15,504 nt of DNA from an uncultured Lachnospiraceae bacterium. Lineage in GTDB: Bacteria; Bacillota_A; Clostridia; Lachnospirales; Lachnospiraceae. Position 1 is the first letter of the stretch. The number at the start of each line of letters is the position of its first letter. The notes beneath the pieces are model-generated. The model was not told the origin of the DNA. It saw only the letters and a list, made by a program, of their open reading frames with translations, and searched no databases. Of this stretch, positions 1 through 6,809 are shown piece after piece. A program made the position numbers and the translations under genes. The stretch covers positions 1 to 15,504 of the forward strand of contig USDU01000034.1 of assembly GCA_900553635.1 (NCBI GenBank), read 5' to 3'.

Positions 1-1
1 G

Positions 2-1156
2 ACCACCTCCGGGGCCGAGATCGCCGTTTCCCGCTTCGTCTCCCGGGAAAATGGGACCGGACGTCCGCAGAGCGCAAGACAGGTTCTGCGCGTGGGGCTT
101 CTCCTGGCTCTGGGGCTTGCCATCCCCACCGCTTTCCTCCTGTATGAAAATGCTGCTTTTCTGGCACAACACCTTCTCCGGGAAACGCGCACCGGAAAGC
201 TTCTGCGCATTATGGCGTTCACCATTCCCTTCGGTGCCTGCCATTCCTGCATTTGCGGCTATTATTACGGATTAAAGAAGCCCGCGGTTCCGGCGGCTGC
301 CCAGCTTTTCGAGCAGCTGTCCCGCGTGGGGGCTGTCTTTCTCATTTACCGGGTGGCCTGTGAACAGGGCGCAGGTTTGTCTCCGCTAACCGCTGTCGTC
401 GGGCTGGTCATCGGGGAGTTCGCGTCCATGCTGTTCTGTGTCTTCTGCGTCTCCGGGCAATCTGCCCCTCCCGGAAAATCTGCGGGCAGCCCCGGCGCGC
501 CCTCCCCTTTTTCCCTGACACGGCAAATGCTGGCCATGGCGCTTCCGGTCACCGGCAACCGACTCTGCATGAATCTGCTGGCCAGCGCCGAATCCATTCT
601 GCTGCCCCTTTGTCTCCAACAATACGGCCTGTCCACGAAGCAGGCGCTCAGCGTCTATGGAACCCTGTCCGGCATGGCCCTGTCCTTTATCCTGTTTCCC
701 AGCGTCCTGACAGGCGCTCTGTCAGTCATGCTGCTGCCCTCTGTATCCGAATCCCAGGCTGCCGGGGACGACGCAAGCCTTTCCCGCACGGTCCGGAAAA
801 CCGTGTCCTTCTGCCTGCCGCTGGGAATCAGTTTTACCGTCCTATTTCTGCTCTTCGGACGCTTTCTCGGGAACTTTTTCTTCCGAAGCACCCTGGCCGG
901 AGACTTCATCATCACCCTGGCCTGGATCTGCCCGTTTCTGTATCTGAACCACACCTTACACAGCATCTTAAATGGCCTTGGCCGCACCGGAACCGGCTTT
1001 TTCAATAATCTGGCGGGCATTCTGATTCGCATCCTTTTTGTCCTGTGCTTTGTACCGCGCTTCGGAATCGAGGGATATTTGTGGGGACTGCTGGCGGGGC
1101 AGCTGGTCGTATGCGGGATGAATCTGGCTTCTTTACAGGAATTCCTACATAATTAA
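2..1156 (+). CDS. SpoVB/MATE-type polysaccharide or lipid flippase, 5' end missing
   Basis: The reading frame is open from base 2 and runs to TAA at 1154-1156, so the gene starts before the window; about 384 residues are visible. The protein is almost wholly hydrophobic, with many membrane segments separated by short Arg/Lys loops. The first visible residues (TTSGAEIAVSRFVSREN) resemble the 'S..ISR.V..E' loop of the SpoVB/Wzx/MurJ branch of the MOP exporter superfamily, and a late segment with N and G residues (ILNGLGRTG) is also typical. Members move lipid-linked sugars or wall precursors across the membrane; SpoVB acts in spore cortex formation. The visible length fits most of a family member of about 450-540 residues. 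Whether this is SpoVB itself or a general polysaccharide flippase cannot be decided here. The next gene (DAHP synthase) appears to have its own promoter, so no operon is claimed. Confidence 0.82.
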   Translation, partial: TTSGAEIAVSRFVSRENGTGRPQSARQVLRVGLLLALGLAIPTAFLLYENAAFLAQHLLRETRTGKLLRIMAFTIPFGACHSCICGYYYGLKKPAVPAAAQLFEQLSRVGAVFLIYRVACEQGAGLSPLTAVVGLVIGEFASMLFCVFCVSGQSAPPGKSAGSPGAPSPFSLTRQMLAMALPVTGNRLCMNLLASAESILLPLCLQQYGLSTKQALSVYGTLSGMALSFILFPSVLTGALSVMLLPSVSESQAAGDDASLSRTVRKTVSFCLPLGISFTVLFLLFGRFLGNFFFRSTLAGDFIITLAWICPFLYLNHTLHSILNGLGRTGTGFFNNLAGILIRILFVLCFVPRFGIEGYLWGLLAGQLVVCGMNLASLQEFLHN

Positions 1157-1164
1157 TGTAAAAT

Positions 1165-1194
1165 TTGCGTGACTTTTGCGTTTTCTTGTATTAT
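1165..1194 (+). promoter_or_regulatory. Probable sigma-A promoter of the DAHP synthase gene
   Basis: TTGCGT (1165-1170) and TATTAT (1189-1194) are separated by 18 bases and lie just after the stop of the flippase gene in A+T-rich DNA. Transcription would begin near 1201, directly at the foot of the leader hairpin at 1205. The hexamers are imperfect. TATGAT at 1192-1197 is an alternative -10. Confidence 0.35.
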
Positions 1195-1204
1195 GATAGA
1201 AACA

Positions 1205-1263
1205 GTTCGGCGCGCAGCGGATAGCTCGCCCTGGCGAGCGGGTCTGCGGCCTGCGCTCCGAAC
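1205..1263 (+). promoter_or_regulatory. Structured 5' leader (long two-arm hairpin) upstream of DAHP synthase
   Basis: The outer stem pairs GTTCGG (1205-1210) with CCGAAC (1258-1263) and continues, after one unpaired base on each side, as GCGCAG (1212-1217) with CTGCGC (1251-1256). A second hairpin lies inside: GCTCGCC (1224-1230) against GGCGAGC (1233-1239). A second CTGCG copy (1244-1248) could compete for the same 5' strand, giving an alternative fold. No U-run follows, so it is not a simple terminator, and no T-box consensus is visible. It would lie at or near the 5' end of the mRNA. Possible roles are mRNA stabiliser, regulatory leader, or an intergenic palindromic element. Confidence 0.55.
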
Positions 1264-1301
1264 GTCCGTCATCAATATACACAAACGAGGAGTTATGAAA
1301 A

Positions 1302-2330
1302 ATGGCATTCGATTTCAAGCAAAAGCTGCCCACCCCCCAGGAAATCCGTGAAATGTATCCGGTTCCCGACCATGTGGCACAGATAAAAAAAGAGAGAGAC
1401 GAAGAAATCCGTAAAATTTTCACCGGCGAATCCGACCGCTTTATCGCCATCATCGGACCCTGTTCCGCAGATAATGAAGAGGCTGTCTGCGACTATGTGC
1501 GCCGTCTGGTTCAGGTACAGGAGAAGATTAAGGACAAGGTCCTGATTATCCCCCGTATCTACACGAACAAGCCCCGTACCACCGGCGACGGTTACAAGGG
1601 CATCATGCATCAGCCGGATCCGGAGAAGAAGCCGGACCCGCTGGCTGGCATCATCGCCCTGCGACACATGCACATCCGCGCCATCGAAGAGACCGGCATG
1701 ACCGCAGCCGATGAGATGCTGTACCCGGAAAATCTGCCCTATGTACAGGATTTCCTGTCCTATATCGCCATCGGAGCCCGCTCCGTGGAAAACCAACAGC
1801 ACCGTCTGGTATCAAGCGGCATCGACATTCCCGTGGGCATGAAGAACCCCACCAGCGGCGACTTTTCCGTTATGCTGAACTCCGTTCACGCGGCACAGAA
1901 CGGCCACTCCTTCATTTACCATGGCTGGGACGTCCAGACCAGCGGAAATGACCTGGCACACGTGGTTCTTCGCGGTGCTGTCAATGAGCGCGGCGTGTCC
2001 CTGCCCAACTATCACTATGAGAATCTGCGGAACCTCTGCAATCTCTACGCCCAGAGAGAGCTGAAGAATCCGGCCTGCATCGTAGACGCGAACCACAACA
2101 ACTCCAACAAGCAGTTCAAGGAGCAGATCCGTATCGTCAAAGAAGTTCTGCACAGCCGTTCCTGCGCCGACGACATCCGCAAGCTGGTCAAGGGCGTGAT
2201 GATCGAGAGCTATATCGAGGAAGGCAATCAGGGCATTCACGACCATGTCTATGGCAAGTCCATTACCGACGCCTGCCTGGGCTGGGAAGATTCCGAGCGG
2301 CTGCTGTATGAGATCGCGGAGCGCTGCTAA
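1302..2330 (+). CDS. aroF: 3-deoxy-7-phosphoheptulonate (DAHP) synthase, class I
   Basis: The 342-residue protein condenses phosphoenolpyruvate and erythrose 4-phosphate, the first step of the shikimate pathway to aromatic amino acids. Family motifs are visible: IIGPCSADN near 50-58, KPRTT at 90-94 (phosphate and PEP binding), GARSVENQ near 158-165, HVVLRG near 220, DANHNNSNK near 262-270, GVMIES near 298-303 and SITDACLGWED near 320-330. The metal ligands known from E. coli AroG (Cys, His, Glu, Asp) are kept as C54, H265, E302 and D323. Length is typical of the AroF/G/H type. The start ATG at 1302 has GAGGAG at 1287-1292; an ATG at 1295 is out of frame. There is no chorismate mutase fusion. 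It appears monocistronic, with its own leader and terminator. The paralogue letter (aroF, G or H) and its feedback effector cannot be read from sequence. Confidence 0.95.
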   Translation: MAFDFKQKLPTPQEIREMYPVPDHVAQIKKERDEEIRKIFTGESDRFIAIIGPCSADNEEAVCDYVRRLVQVQEKIKDKVLIIPRIYTNKPRTTGDGYKGIMHQPDPEKKPDPLAGIIALRHMHIRAIEETGMTAADEMLYPENLPYVQDFLSYIAIGARSVENQQHRLVSSGIDIPVGMKNPTSGDFSVMLNSVHAAQNGHSFIYHGWDVQTSGNDLAHVVLRGAVNERGVSLPNYHYENLRNLCNLYAQRELKNPACIVDANHNNSNKQFKEQIRIVKEVLHSRSCADDIRKLVKGVMIESYIEEGNQGIHDHVYGKSITDACLGWEDSERLLYEIAERC

Positions 2331-2351
2331 TTCAAAAACAGCTTATATACC

Positions 2352-2382
2352 AAGGGAGAGCGTTCAACCGTCTCCCTTTTTT
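2352..2382 (+). terminator. Intrinsic terminator after DAHP synthase
   Basis: AAGGGAGA (2352-2359) pairs perfectly with TCTCCCTT (2371-2378) around an 11-base loop, and T residues continue to 2382. It lies 21 bases after the stop codon. Confidence 0.9.
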
Positions 2383-2455
2383 CTATTCTTTCTATTTTAC
2401 TCTATAGGAATCATAGTTTTCGCACTTTAACGTAACACGGTGTTTCTTATAGAGT

Positions 2456-2494
2456 AAAAAAAGAGATTCCCGTGTATTATTATCAGGAATCTCT
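2456..2494 (-). terminator. Intrinsic terminator after xerD
   Basis: On the minus strand AGAGATTCC (2494-2486) pairs perfectly with GGAATCTCT (2470-2462) across a 15-base A+T-rich loop, and the following T run covers 2462-2456. It lies about 20 bases beyond the xerD stop, facing the + strand terminator of the convergent DAHP synthase gene. Confidence 0.88.
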
Positions 2495-2513
2495 CGTCAC
2501 TTTATTCTATCTG

Positions 2514-3386
2514 TTACCCTCTCGGATGCGCCTTCGCATATATCTCCCGGGTTCTCGCCGCGTACATCATGGTCGTGGAGATATCCGAATGTCCCAGCAT
2601 CTCCTGCACCACATGCAGATCCGCGCCGTTTTCCACCAGATGGGCCGCAAAGGAATGACGCAGGGTGTGGGGCGTAATCTCCATCTCAATACCCGCCTGC
2701 TTCACATACTGCTTCAGAAGCTTCCAGAAGCCCTGACGGCTCATGCCCTCGCCGGAGCAGTTGGGGAACAGCATCTCACATTTCTTATCGCCTATGAGCT
2801 GACCGCGCGCCTCCTTCAGATAATGCTCCAGTGCTTTCTTCGCCTTCGGACCGAAGGGAATAATCCGCTCCTTATTCCGGTCGCGGCACACGATATAATC
2901 CAGCTTCCAGTTCACATCGTCCATCTTCAGAGAAATCAGCTCGGTTACCCGGATACCGGTGGCGTATAGAAGCTCCAGCATGGCTGTATCCCGCAGACCC
3001 TTGCTTGTTCGGTCGCCCGGCTGCCGCAGCAGGCGCTCCATCTCCTCCACAGACATGATCTCAGGCAGTTTTTTTTCTACTTTGGGGGCTTTCAGCTTCT
3101 CTGCCGGATCGGAACTGATGCTGCCTTCTTTCCAAAGATACAGATAAAAACCCTTCATGGACGCGATATTTCTCGATACCGTCGCTGCTGACATTCCATT
3201 TTTTTCCAAGTCCAGAATATAGGAATTCAAGGCTGTCTCTGTAACCTCTTTCGCATCCTCTACCTTCTGCTTCTGGAGAAAATGCATCATTTTCATCAGA
3301 TCTCTCTGATAAGAAAGCTCCGTATTCCGGGACGTCTTTTTCACATTATGTAAATAAGACATGAATCCTTTAATCTCTTGTTCCAT
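2514..3386 (-). CDS. xerD: Tyrosine recombinase, XerD type
   Basis: The 290-residue protein has the two-domain layout of Xer recombinases: an N-terminal SAM-like core-binding domain (about 1-90) and a catalytic domain (about 105-290). XerC/XerD resolve chromosome dimers at dif near the septum. Catalytic residues seen are R146 (ATGIRVTEL), H240-LRH with R243 and H244, H266 (LGHSDIS) and nucleophile Y275. The hairpin that normally carries the active-site Lys (GKGNKER in E. coli XerD) reads CRDRNKER, so that Lys position is Asp. The tail between the nucleophile and AKAHPRG is about four residues shorter than usual. These may be lineage traits. The ATG at 3386 is preceded by GAGGGG (3403-3398). 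Its position next to spoIIM recalls the spoIIM-fur-ripX order of Bacillus subtilis, supporting the XerD assignment over a phage integrase. Confidence 0.88.
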   Translation of the reverse strand: MEQEIKGFMSYLHNVKKTSRNTELSYQRDLMKMMHFLQKQKVEDAKEVTETALNSYILDLEKNGMSAATVSRNIASMKGFYLYLWKEGSISSDPAEKLKAPKVEKKLPEIMSVEEMERLLRQPGDRTSKGLRDTAMLELLYATGIRVTELISLKMDDVNWKLDYIVCRDRNKERIIPFGPKAKKALEHYLKEARGQLIGDKKCEMLFPNCSGEGMSRQGFWKLLKQYVKQAGIEMEITPHTLRHSFAAHLVENGADLHVVQEMLGHSDISTTMMYAARTREIYAKAHPRG

Positions 3387-3449
3387 ATATCCATGTGCCC
3401 CTCAGCTTATGCTCACCCAAGCCGTTTTCTTCTAAAGTCTTTGGATTTT

Positions 3450-3478
3450 ATTATAGTAAGAAATCACCAGAAAAGCAA
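3450..3478 (-). promoter_or_regulatory. Sigma-A promoter of xerD
   Basis: On the minus strand TTGCTT (3478-3473) and a perfect TATAAT (3455-3450) are 17 bases apart. The predicted start near 3443 gives a leader of about 57 bases before the xerD ATG. This makes xerD independent of spoIIM transcription. Confidence 0.78.
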
Positions 3479-3525
3479 TGATCTTTTTTTCACAAAATAC
3501 TGTAAAATCAAGGCTTTTTACGGCT

Positions 3526-3572
3526 TTCCACAATATCTGGTTTTCTTCTTTTCCTGTTCCACCAAATCTGGT
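3526..3572. repeat. Pair of 16-bp direct repeats upstream of xerD
   Basis: TTCCACAATATCTGGT (3526-3541) and TTCCACCAAATCTGGT (3557-3572) match at 14 of 16 bases and start 31 bases apart, close to three helical turns. They lie between the spoIIM stop and the xerD promoter. This could be a protein-binding pair; they do not resemble the Firmicute dif site. Confidence 0.5.
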
Positions 3573-3592
3573 AAAGAATTCGTAAAATATTT

Positions 3593-4183
3593 TTAAATAT
3601 TTTTTAAAATCAGCTTCAAAAACATGGGATTTACATAACTTTCGAGCAGAGAGCCGGCCAAAAGCAGCAGAAATCCAAGTCCCCAGACCAATAGATACGG
3701 CGCCGCCTGTCTACCTCCCCCACCGTATCGGTGTCCTCTCCAGAGATGATTCTCCGATGTCTCACAGATTTTCTGCAGAAGCCAGGCTACCGCAGGCACA
3801 TACAGGAAAACCTGTGGCAGACCCGAGGCAAGACAGATGAGAATTCCCATAAAGCCCAGCTTCATGGCCGCCGTCGTCAATGTAATACCGAGCGCCGCGC
3901 CCATCCATGCCAGAGACAGAAATGCCGCCGTTGTGCCGAAGAAGGTAAAACCGGTCAGCCACAGCAATGTGAAAAAACTGACACGTGATTTCAGAATATA
4001 CCAGAGCAGCTCGCCGCTGGCCAGCTCCACCTGCTGATATCTGGAAAAGAAATAACGGCTCATCAGGGTTGTCTCATGCGCTGCCGCCCGGCCAAAGAAC
4101 ACCATGTATAAGATTCCCGCCGCAAATCCTGTCAGGAACACCGGCAGGAACGTTTTCCTTGTGCCCGCAAACTTTTTCCACAT
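3593..4183 (-). CDS. spoIIM: Stage II sporulation protein M (SpoIIM), integral membrane
   Basis: The 196-residue hydrophobic protein has about five membrane segments, the first near residues 12-30 (FLPVFLTGFAAGILYMVFFG) and the last near the C-terminus. The general layout, the G/A-rich middle helices and a position directly upstream of xerD all match SpoIIM. SpoIIM forms the DMP complex with SpoIID and SpoIIP in the mother cell to drive engulfment during sporulation. The start was set at the ATG at 4183 because GGGAGGGC lies seven bases upstream and the product then begins with a short basic segment before the first helix. An in-frame ATG at 4234, with AAGGA at the end of proC, would add 17 residues encoded by the terminator hairpin. 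In B. subtilis the gene is sigma-E dependent. No terminator is obvious after its stop. Confidence 0.8.
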   Translation of the reverse strand: MWKKFAGTRKTFLPVFLTGFAAGILYMVFFGRAAAHETTLMSRYFFSRYQQVELASGELLWYILKSRVSFFTLLWLTGFTFFGTTAAFLSLAWMGAALGITLTTAAMKLGFMGILICLASGLPQVFLYVPAVAWLLQKICETSENHLWRGHRYGGGGRQAAPYLLVWGLGFLLLLAGSLLESYVNPMFLKLILKNI

Positions 4184-4222
4184 AAAAAGCCCTCCCATAT
4201 ACCTTTCAATATATGAGAGGGC
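4184..4222 (-). terminator. proC terminator hairpin overlapping the spoIIM ribosome binding site
   Basis: On the minus strand GCCCTCTCATATA (4222-4210) pairs with TATATGGGAGGGC (4201-4189), 13 pairs with a single G-U, around an 8-base loop, and is followed directly by TTTTT (4188-4184). It begins 14 bases past the proC stop. The 3' arm holds GGGAGGG, the Shine-Dalgarno of spoIIM, and the T-run touches the spoIIM ATG. Confidence 0.8.
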
Positions 4223-4234
4223 CGCCGCATTCAT
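4208..4234 (-). promoter_or_regulatory. Possible sigma-E-like promoter for spoIIM
   Basis: CATATATT (4215-4208) resembles the sigma-E -10 (CATACAAT-like), with GTATGA about 14-15 bases upstream as a weak -35. A start near 4201 would give a leader of about 18 bases that includes the ribosome binding site but not the 5' arm of the hairpin. The -35 match is poor, so this is tentative. Confidence 0.25.
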
Positions 4235-4235
4235 A

Positions 4236-5033
4236 CTATTTGATTCCTTCGGATTTCTGATAGCAGGCCTCGCAGGCTTTCAGCACCGCGCCCCGGAATC
4301 CCGCGTTTTCCAGCGCCGCCACACCGGCGATGGTGGTTCCGCCCGGAGAGCAGACCTTATCCTTCAATGCTCCCGGATGCTCACCGGTCTCCAGTACCAT
4401 TTTCGCTGCGCCGGCTACTGCCTGGGCCGCAAAGGTGTATGCTTGGGCTCTCGGAAGGCCAAACTGCACTGCGCCATCCGCCAGTGCCTCAATAAACTGG
4501 TATACATAAGCCGGAGAGCTTCCGCTGGCGCAGACCACCGCGCTCATCATCCGTTCTTCCACATCGGCGTACTTTCCGACTGCTCCGAAGATCTGATGTA
4601 CCCGGTCAATCTCTTCCTGACTGAATTCCTCCGCGTCAAAAGACAGCCCTGTCATACCCTCGCCAATCAGAGCCGGGGTGTTGGGCATAGCCCGTACAAT
4701 CCGCCGATCTGAGCCAAGGGTTTCTTTCAGGCTCTGAATGGTGATACCCGGAGCCAGGGAGATTACTACATGATCCGGTGTCACCGCGTAGCGGATCTGC
4801 TTCAGCACCAGGGGATAATACTGGGGTTTCACAGCCAGTACCACGTATTTACAGTTGTTGGCGCATTCCGCGTTGGACTCCGCGTATACCACCTGGGTTT
4901 CCGCATGCACCCGCAGCTTTGTCTCCGTGGTCTTTGCGGTAAAAATCAGCTTTTCCGCCGGAAACTCTTTCAGGACGCCTTTCAAAAGGGCGTAACCCAT
5001 ATTACCCATTCCGATAAAACCTATCTCTGCCAT
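4236..5033 (-). CDS. proC: Pyrroline-5-carboxylate reductase
   Basis: The 265-residue cytoplasmic enzyme reduces 1-pyrroline-5-carboxylate to L-proline with NAD(P)H, the last step of proline synthesis. The N-terminal Rossmann fold shows GFIGMGNMG at 5-13, followed by the VVLAVKPQ strand near 65-72 and RAMPNTPALIGEG near 115-127. The C-terminal all-helical dimer domain shows SGSSPAYVYQFIEALADGA near 170-188 and PGGTTIAGVAALE near 230-242, the family's substrate-binding signature. The length matches bacterial ProC. The ATG at 5033 has GAGGAGG at 5049-5043, nine bases away. It lies downstream of rny, but a terminator and a long palindrome intervene. It is followed by the hairpin that separates it from spoIIM. 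Confidence 0.96.
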   Translation of the reverse strand: MAEIGFIGMGNMGYALLKGVLKEFPAEKLIFTAKTTETKLRVHAETQVVYAESNAECANNCKYVVLAVKPQYYPLVLKQIRYAVTPDHVVISLAPGITIQSLKETLGSDRRIVRAMPNTPALIGEGMTGLSFDAEEFSQEEIDRVHQIFGAVGKYADVEERMMSAVVCASGSSPAYVYQFIEALADGAVQFGLPRAQAYTFAAQAVAGAAKMVLETGEHPGALKDKVCSPGGTTIAGVAALENAGFRGAVLKACEACYQKSEGIK

Positions 5034-5077
5034 ATGTAACTGCCTCCTCTTTCATCAACCTCTGTTCAAAATCTAAC

Positions 5078-5119
5078 CGGAATCCAAGTGGAATTCATTC
5101 ACAGTCCACTTGGATTCCG
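5078..5119. repeat. Perfect 15-bp inverted repeat between rny and proC
   Basis: CGGAATCCAAGTGGA (5078-5092) and TCCACTTGGATTCCG (5105-5119) are exact reverse complements around a 12-base A+T-rich spacer. No T-run follows on either strand, and a separate terminator for rny sits next to it. It lies in the proC leader, about 29 bases before the ribosome binding site. It may be an operator, an RNA stem in the proC leader, or a dispersed palindromic element. Confidence 0.75.
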
Positions 5120-5123
5120 ATCG

Positions 5124-5151
5124 AAAAAGGATGCCGCCCTGCGACATCCTT
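5124..5151 (-). terminator. Intrinsic terminator after rny
   Basis: On the minus strand AAGGATG (5151-5145) pairs with CATCCTT (5133-5127), with possible further CGC/GCG pairing inside, and T residues run to 5124. It starts 8 bases beyond the rny stop. Confidence 0.85.
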
Positions 5152-5158
5152 CGTCTTT

Positions 5159-6700
5159 TTATTTTGCGTAATCTGTTACTCTGCTTTCACGGATAACATT
5201 TACCTTGATCTGACCCGGATATTCCAACTCAGCTTCTATCTGCTTGGAAATATCTCTTGCCAGCAATACCATGCTGGCGTCATCTACCTGATCCGGAACT
5301 ACCATTACACGAATCTCTCTACCTGCCTGAATTGCAAAAGACTTGTCTACGCCCTTAAAACCATTGGCGATATCCTCTAACTGTTTTAACCGATTTGTGT
5401 ACGTCTCCAACGTCTCTCTGCGGGCACCCGGACGGGCTGCGGAAATGGTATCTGCCGCCTGTACCAGACATGCAATCAGAGATGTCGGTTCCGTATCACC
5501 ATGATGTGATTCTACCGCGTTGATAACAATCGGTGATTCCTTGTACTTTCTGCACAGATCTGCACCAATCTGGATATGGGATCCTTCCACCTCATGGTCA
5601 ATGGATTTACCAATATCATGAAGCAGTCCGGCGCGCTTCGCCATACGGACGTCTACGCCGACCTCGCCTGCCAGAAGTCCTGCCAGGTGCGCTACTTCGA
5701 TGGAATGCTTCAATGCATTCTGACCATAGCTGGTACGGAACTTCATTCGTCCCAGGAGTTTCACCAGCTCCGGATGAATTCCATGGACACCAACCTCGAG
5801 AACGGCTGCCTCGCCTTCCTCGCGGATCATGGTCTCCACTTCCTTCTGCGCCTTTTCTACCATCTCTTCGATACGTGCCGGATGAATACGTCCGTCCACG
5901 ATGAGCTTTTCCAGCGCAATCCTTGCCACTTCGCGGCGAATGGGGTCAAAGCCTGACAGAATGACTGCCTCGGGGGTATCGTCGATGATCAGGTCGATGC
6001 CTGTCAATGTCTCAAGAGTACGGATATTCCGTCCCTCACGACCGATGATTCTTCCCTTCATCTCGTCGTTCGGAAGCTGTACCACGGAGATCGTCGTCTC
6101 TGCCACATGGTCGGCAGCGCACTTCTGAATCGCCGTTACTACATATTCCTTTGCCTTCTTGTCAGCTTCTTCTTTTGCTCTGCTCTCCAGTTCCTTGACG
6201 AGCACAGCGGTTTCATGTTTTACTTCGTCTTCAACAGTCTTTAATAAATAATCTTTTGCTTGTTCGGAGGTAAGGCCAGAGATTCTTTCCAGTTCCTGTA
6301 CTCTTTTTTCCTGAAGCTTGTTGATCTCAGCTGTCTGCTTCGCCAGCTTCTCTTCCTTGGCCGCATAGCTCAGCTCACGGCGTTCCAGGGCATCAGATTT
6401 CTTGTCAAGAGCTTCCTCTTTGGCAAGCACTCTGCGCTCATAACGCTGCAGCTCCGCTCTGCGTTCCTTTGTCTCTTTGTCCAGCTCGTTCTTTGTCTTC
6501 AGTGATTCTTCCTTCGCCTCCAGCAAAGCCTCGCGCTTGGATCGTTCCGCGACCTTCAGTGCGTCGTCGATGATCTCTCTTGCTTTCTCTTCCGCGTTAC
6601 CGACCTTTTTCTCGACCGTATTCTTGCGGACAGTCAGGGTCACAAGAGCCGTTACTACAATGCACACAATCGCAACGATTATAAGAACATAAAACGGCAC
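5159..6700 (-). CDS. rny: Ribonuclease Y
   Basis: The 513-residue membrane-anchored endoribonuclease starts bulk mRNA decay in many Gram-positive bacteria. Order of parts: one N-terminal membrane helix (about 3-24), a long charged coiled coil (about 28-185, rich in Glu, Lys and Arg), a KH RNA-binding domain with GREG at 220-223, and an HD phosphohydrolase domain with H332, the H361-D362 pair ([10 protein letters not shown]) and later ESHHGD near 397-402. The C-terminus [10 protein letters not shown] is the usual RNase Y ending, and the length is typical. The start is a GTG at 6700, supported by a near-perfect Shine-Dalgarno. In Clostridia the gene often lies next to recA/recX; here recX is 8.4 kb away with a pilus operon between them. 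Confidence 0.97.
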   Translation of the reverse strand: MPFYVLIIVAIVCIVVTALVTLTVRKNTVEKKVGNAEEKAREIIDDALKVAERSKREALLEAKEESLKTKNELDKETKERRAELQRYERRVLAKEEALDKKSDALERRELSYAAKEEKLAKQTAEINKLQEKRVQELERISGLTSEQAKDYLLKTVEDEVKHETAVLVKELESRAKEEADKKAKEYVVTAIQKCAADHVAETTISVVQLPNDEMKGRIIGREGRNIRTLETLTGIDLIIDDTPEAVILSGFDPIRREVARIALEKLIVDGRIHPARIEEMVEKAQKEVETMIREEGEAAVLEVGVHGIHPELVKLLGRMKFRTSYGQNALKHSIEVAHLAGLLAGEVGVDVRMAKRAGLLHDIGKSIDHEVEGSHIQIGADLCRKYKESPIVINAVESHHGDTEPTSLIACLVQAADTISAARPGARRETLETYTNRLKQLEDIANGFKGVDKSFAIQAGREIRVMVVPDQVDDASMVLLARDISKQIEAELEYPGQIKVNVIRESRVTDYAK

Positions 6701-6705
6701 AGGAG

Positions 6706-6714
6706 CACCTCCTT
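6706..6714 (-). promoter_or_regulatory. Strong ribosome binding site deciding the GTG start of rny
   Basis: AAGGAGGTG on the minus strand is an extended match to the 16S rRNA tail, five bases before the GTG at 6700-6698. It fixes the start although the codon is not ATG. Confidence 0.85.
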
Positions 6715-6809
6715 ATTTAATTTTCATTGTACAAATATAACCTGTTTGACACGCTTATTTTTATAAGTTTTGCCGATTAGGAATAACATACAACTATTAA
6801 ATTCTATAC

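Noticed and set aside
1157..1301. T-box riboswitch upstream of DAHP synthase
   Set aside because: The gap is too short and lacks the T-box sequence and a terminator/antiterminator pair.
1169..1351. 60-residue + strand frame that could be an attenuator leader peptide for DAHP synthase
   Set aside because: It has no run of aromatic codons, no good ribosome binding site, and overlaps the start of the real gene in another frame.
2472..2969. 165-residue + strand open frame
   Set aside because: It lies opposite xerD, whose catalytic motifs are clear, and its product shows no recognisable family features.
2514..3386. Phage or transposon integrase marking a mobile element
   Set aside because: The gene's place beside spoIIM and its XerD-type C-terminus fit the housekeeping recombinase, and no attachment repeats or phage genes are nearby.
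4104..4712. 202-residue + strand open frame
   Set aside because: It is antisense to spoIIM and proC and crosses the gap between them; no ribosome binding site or family motif.
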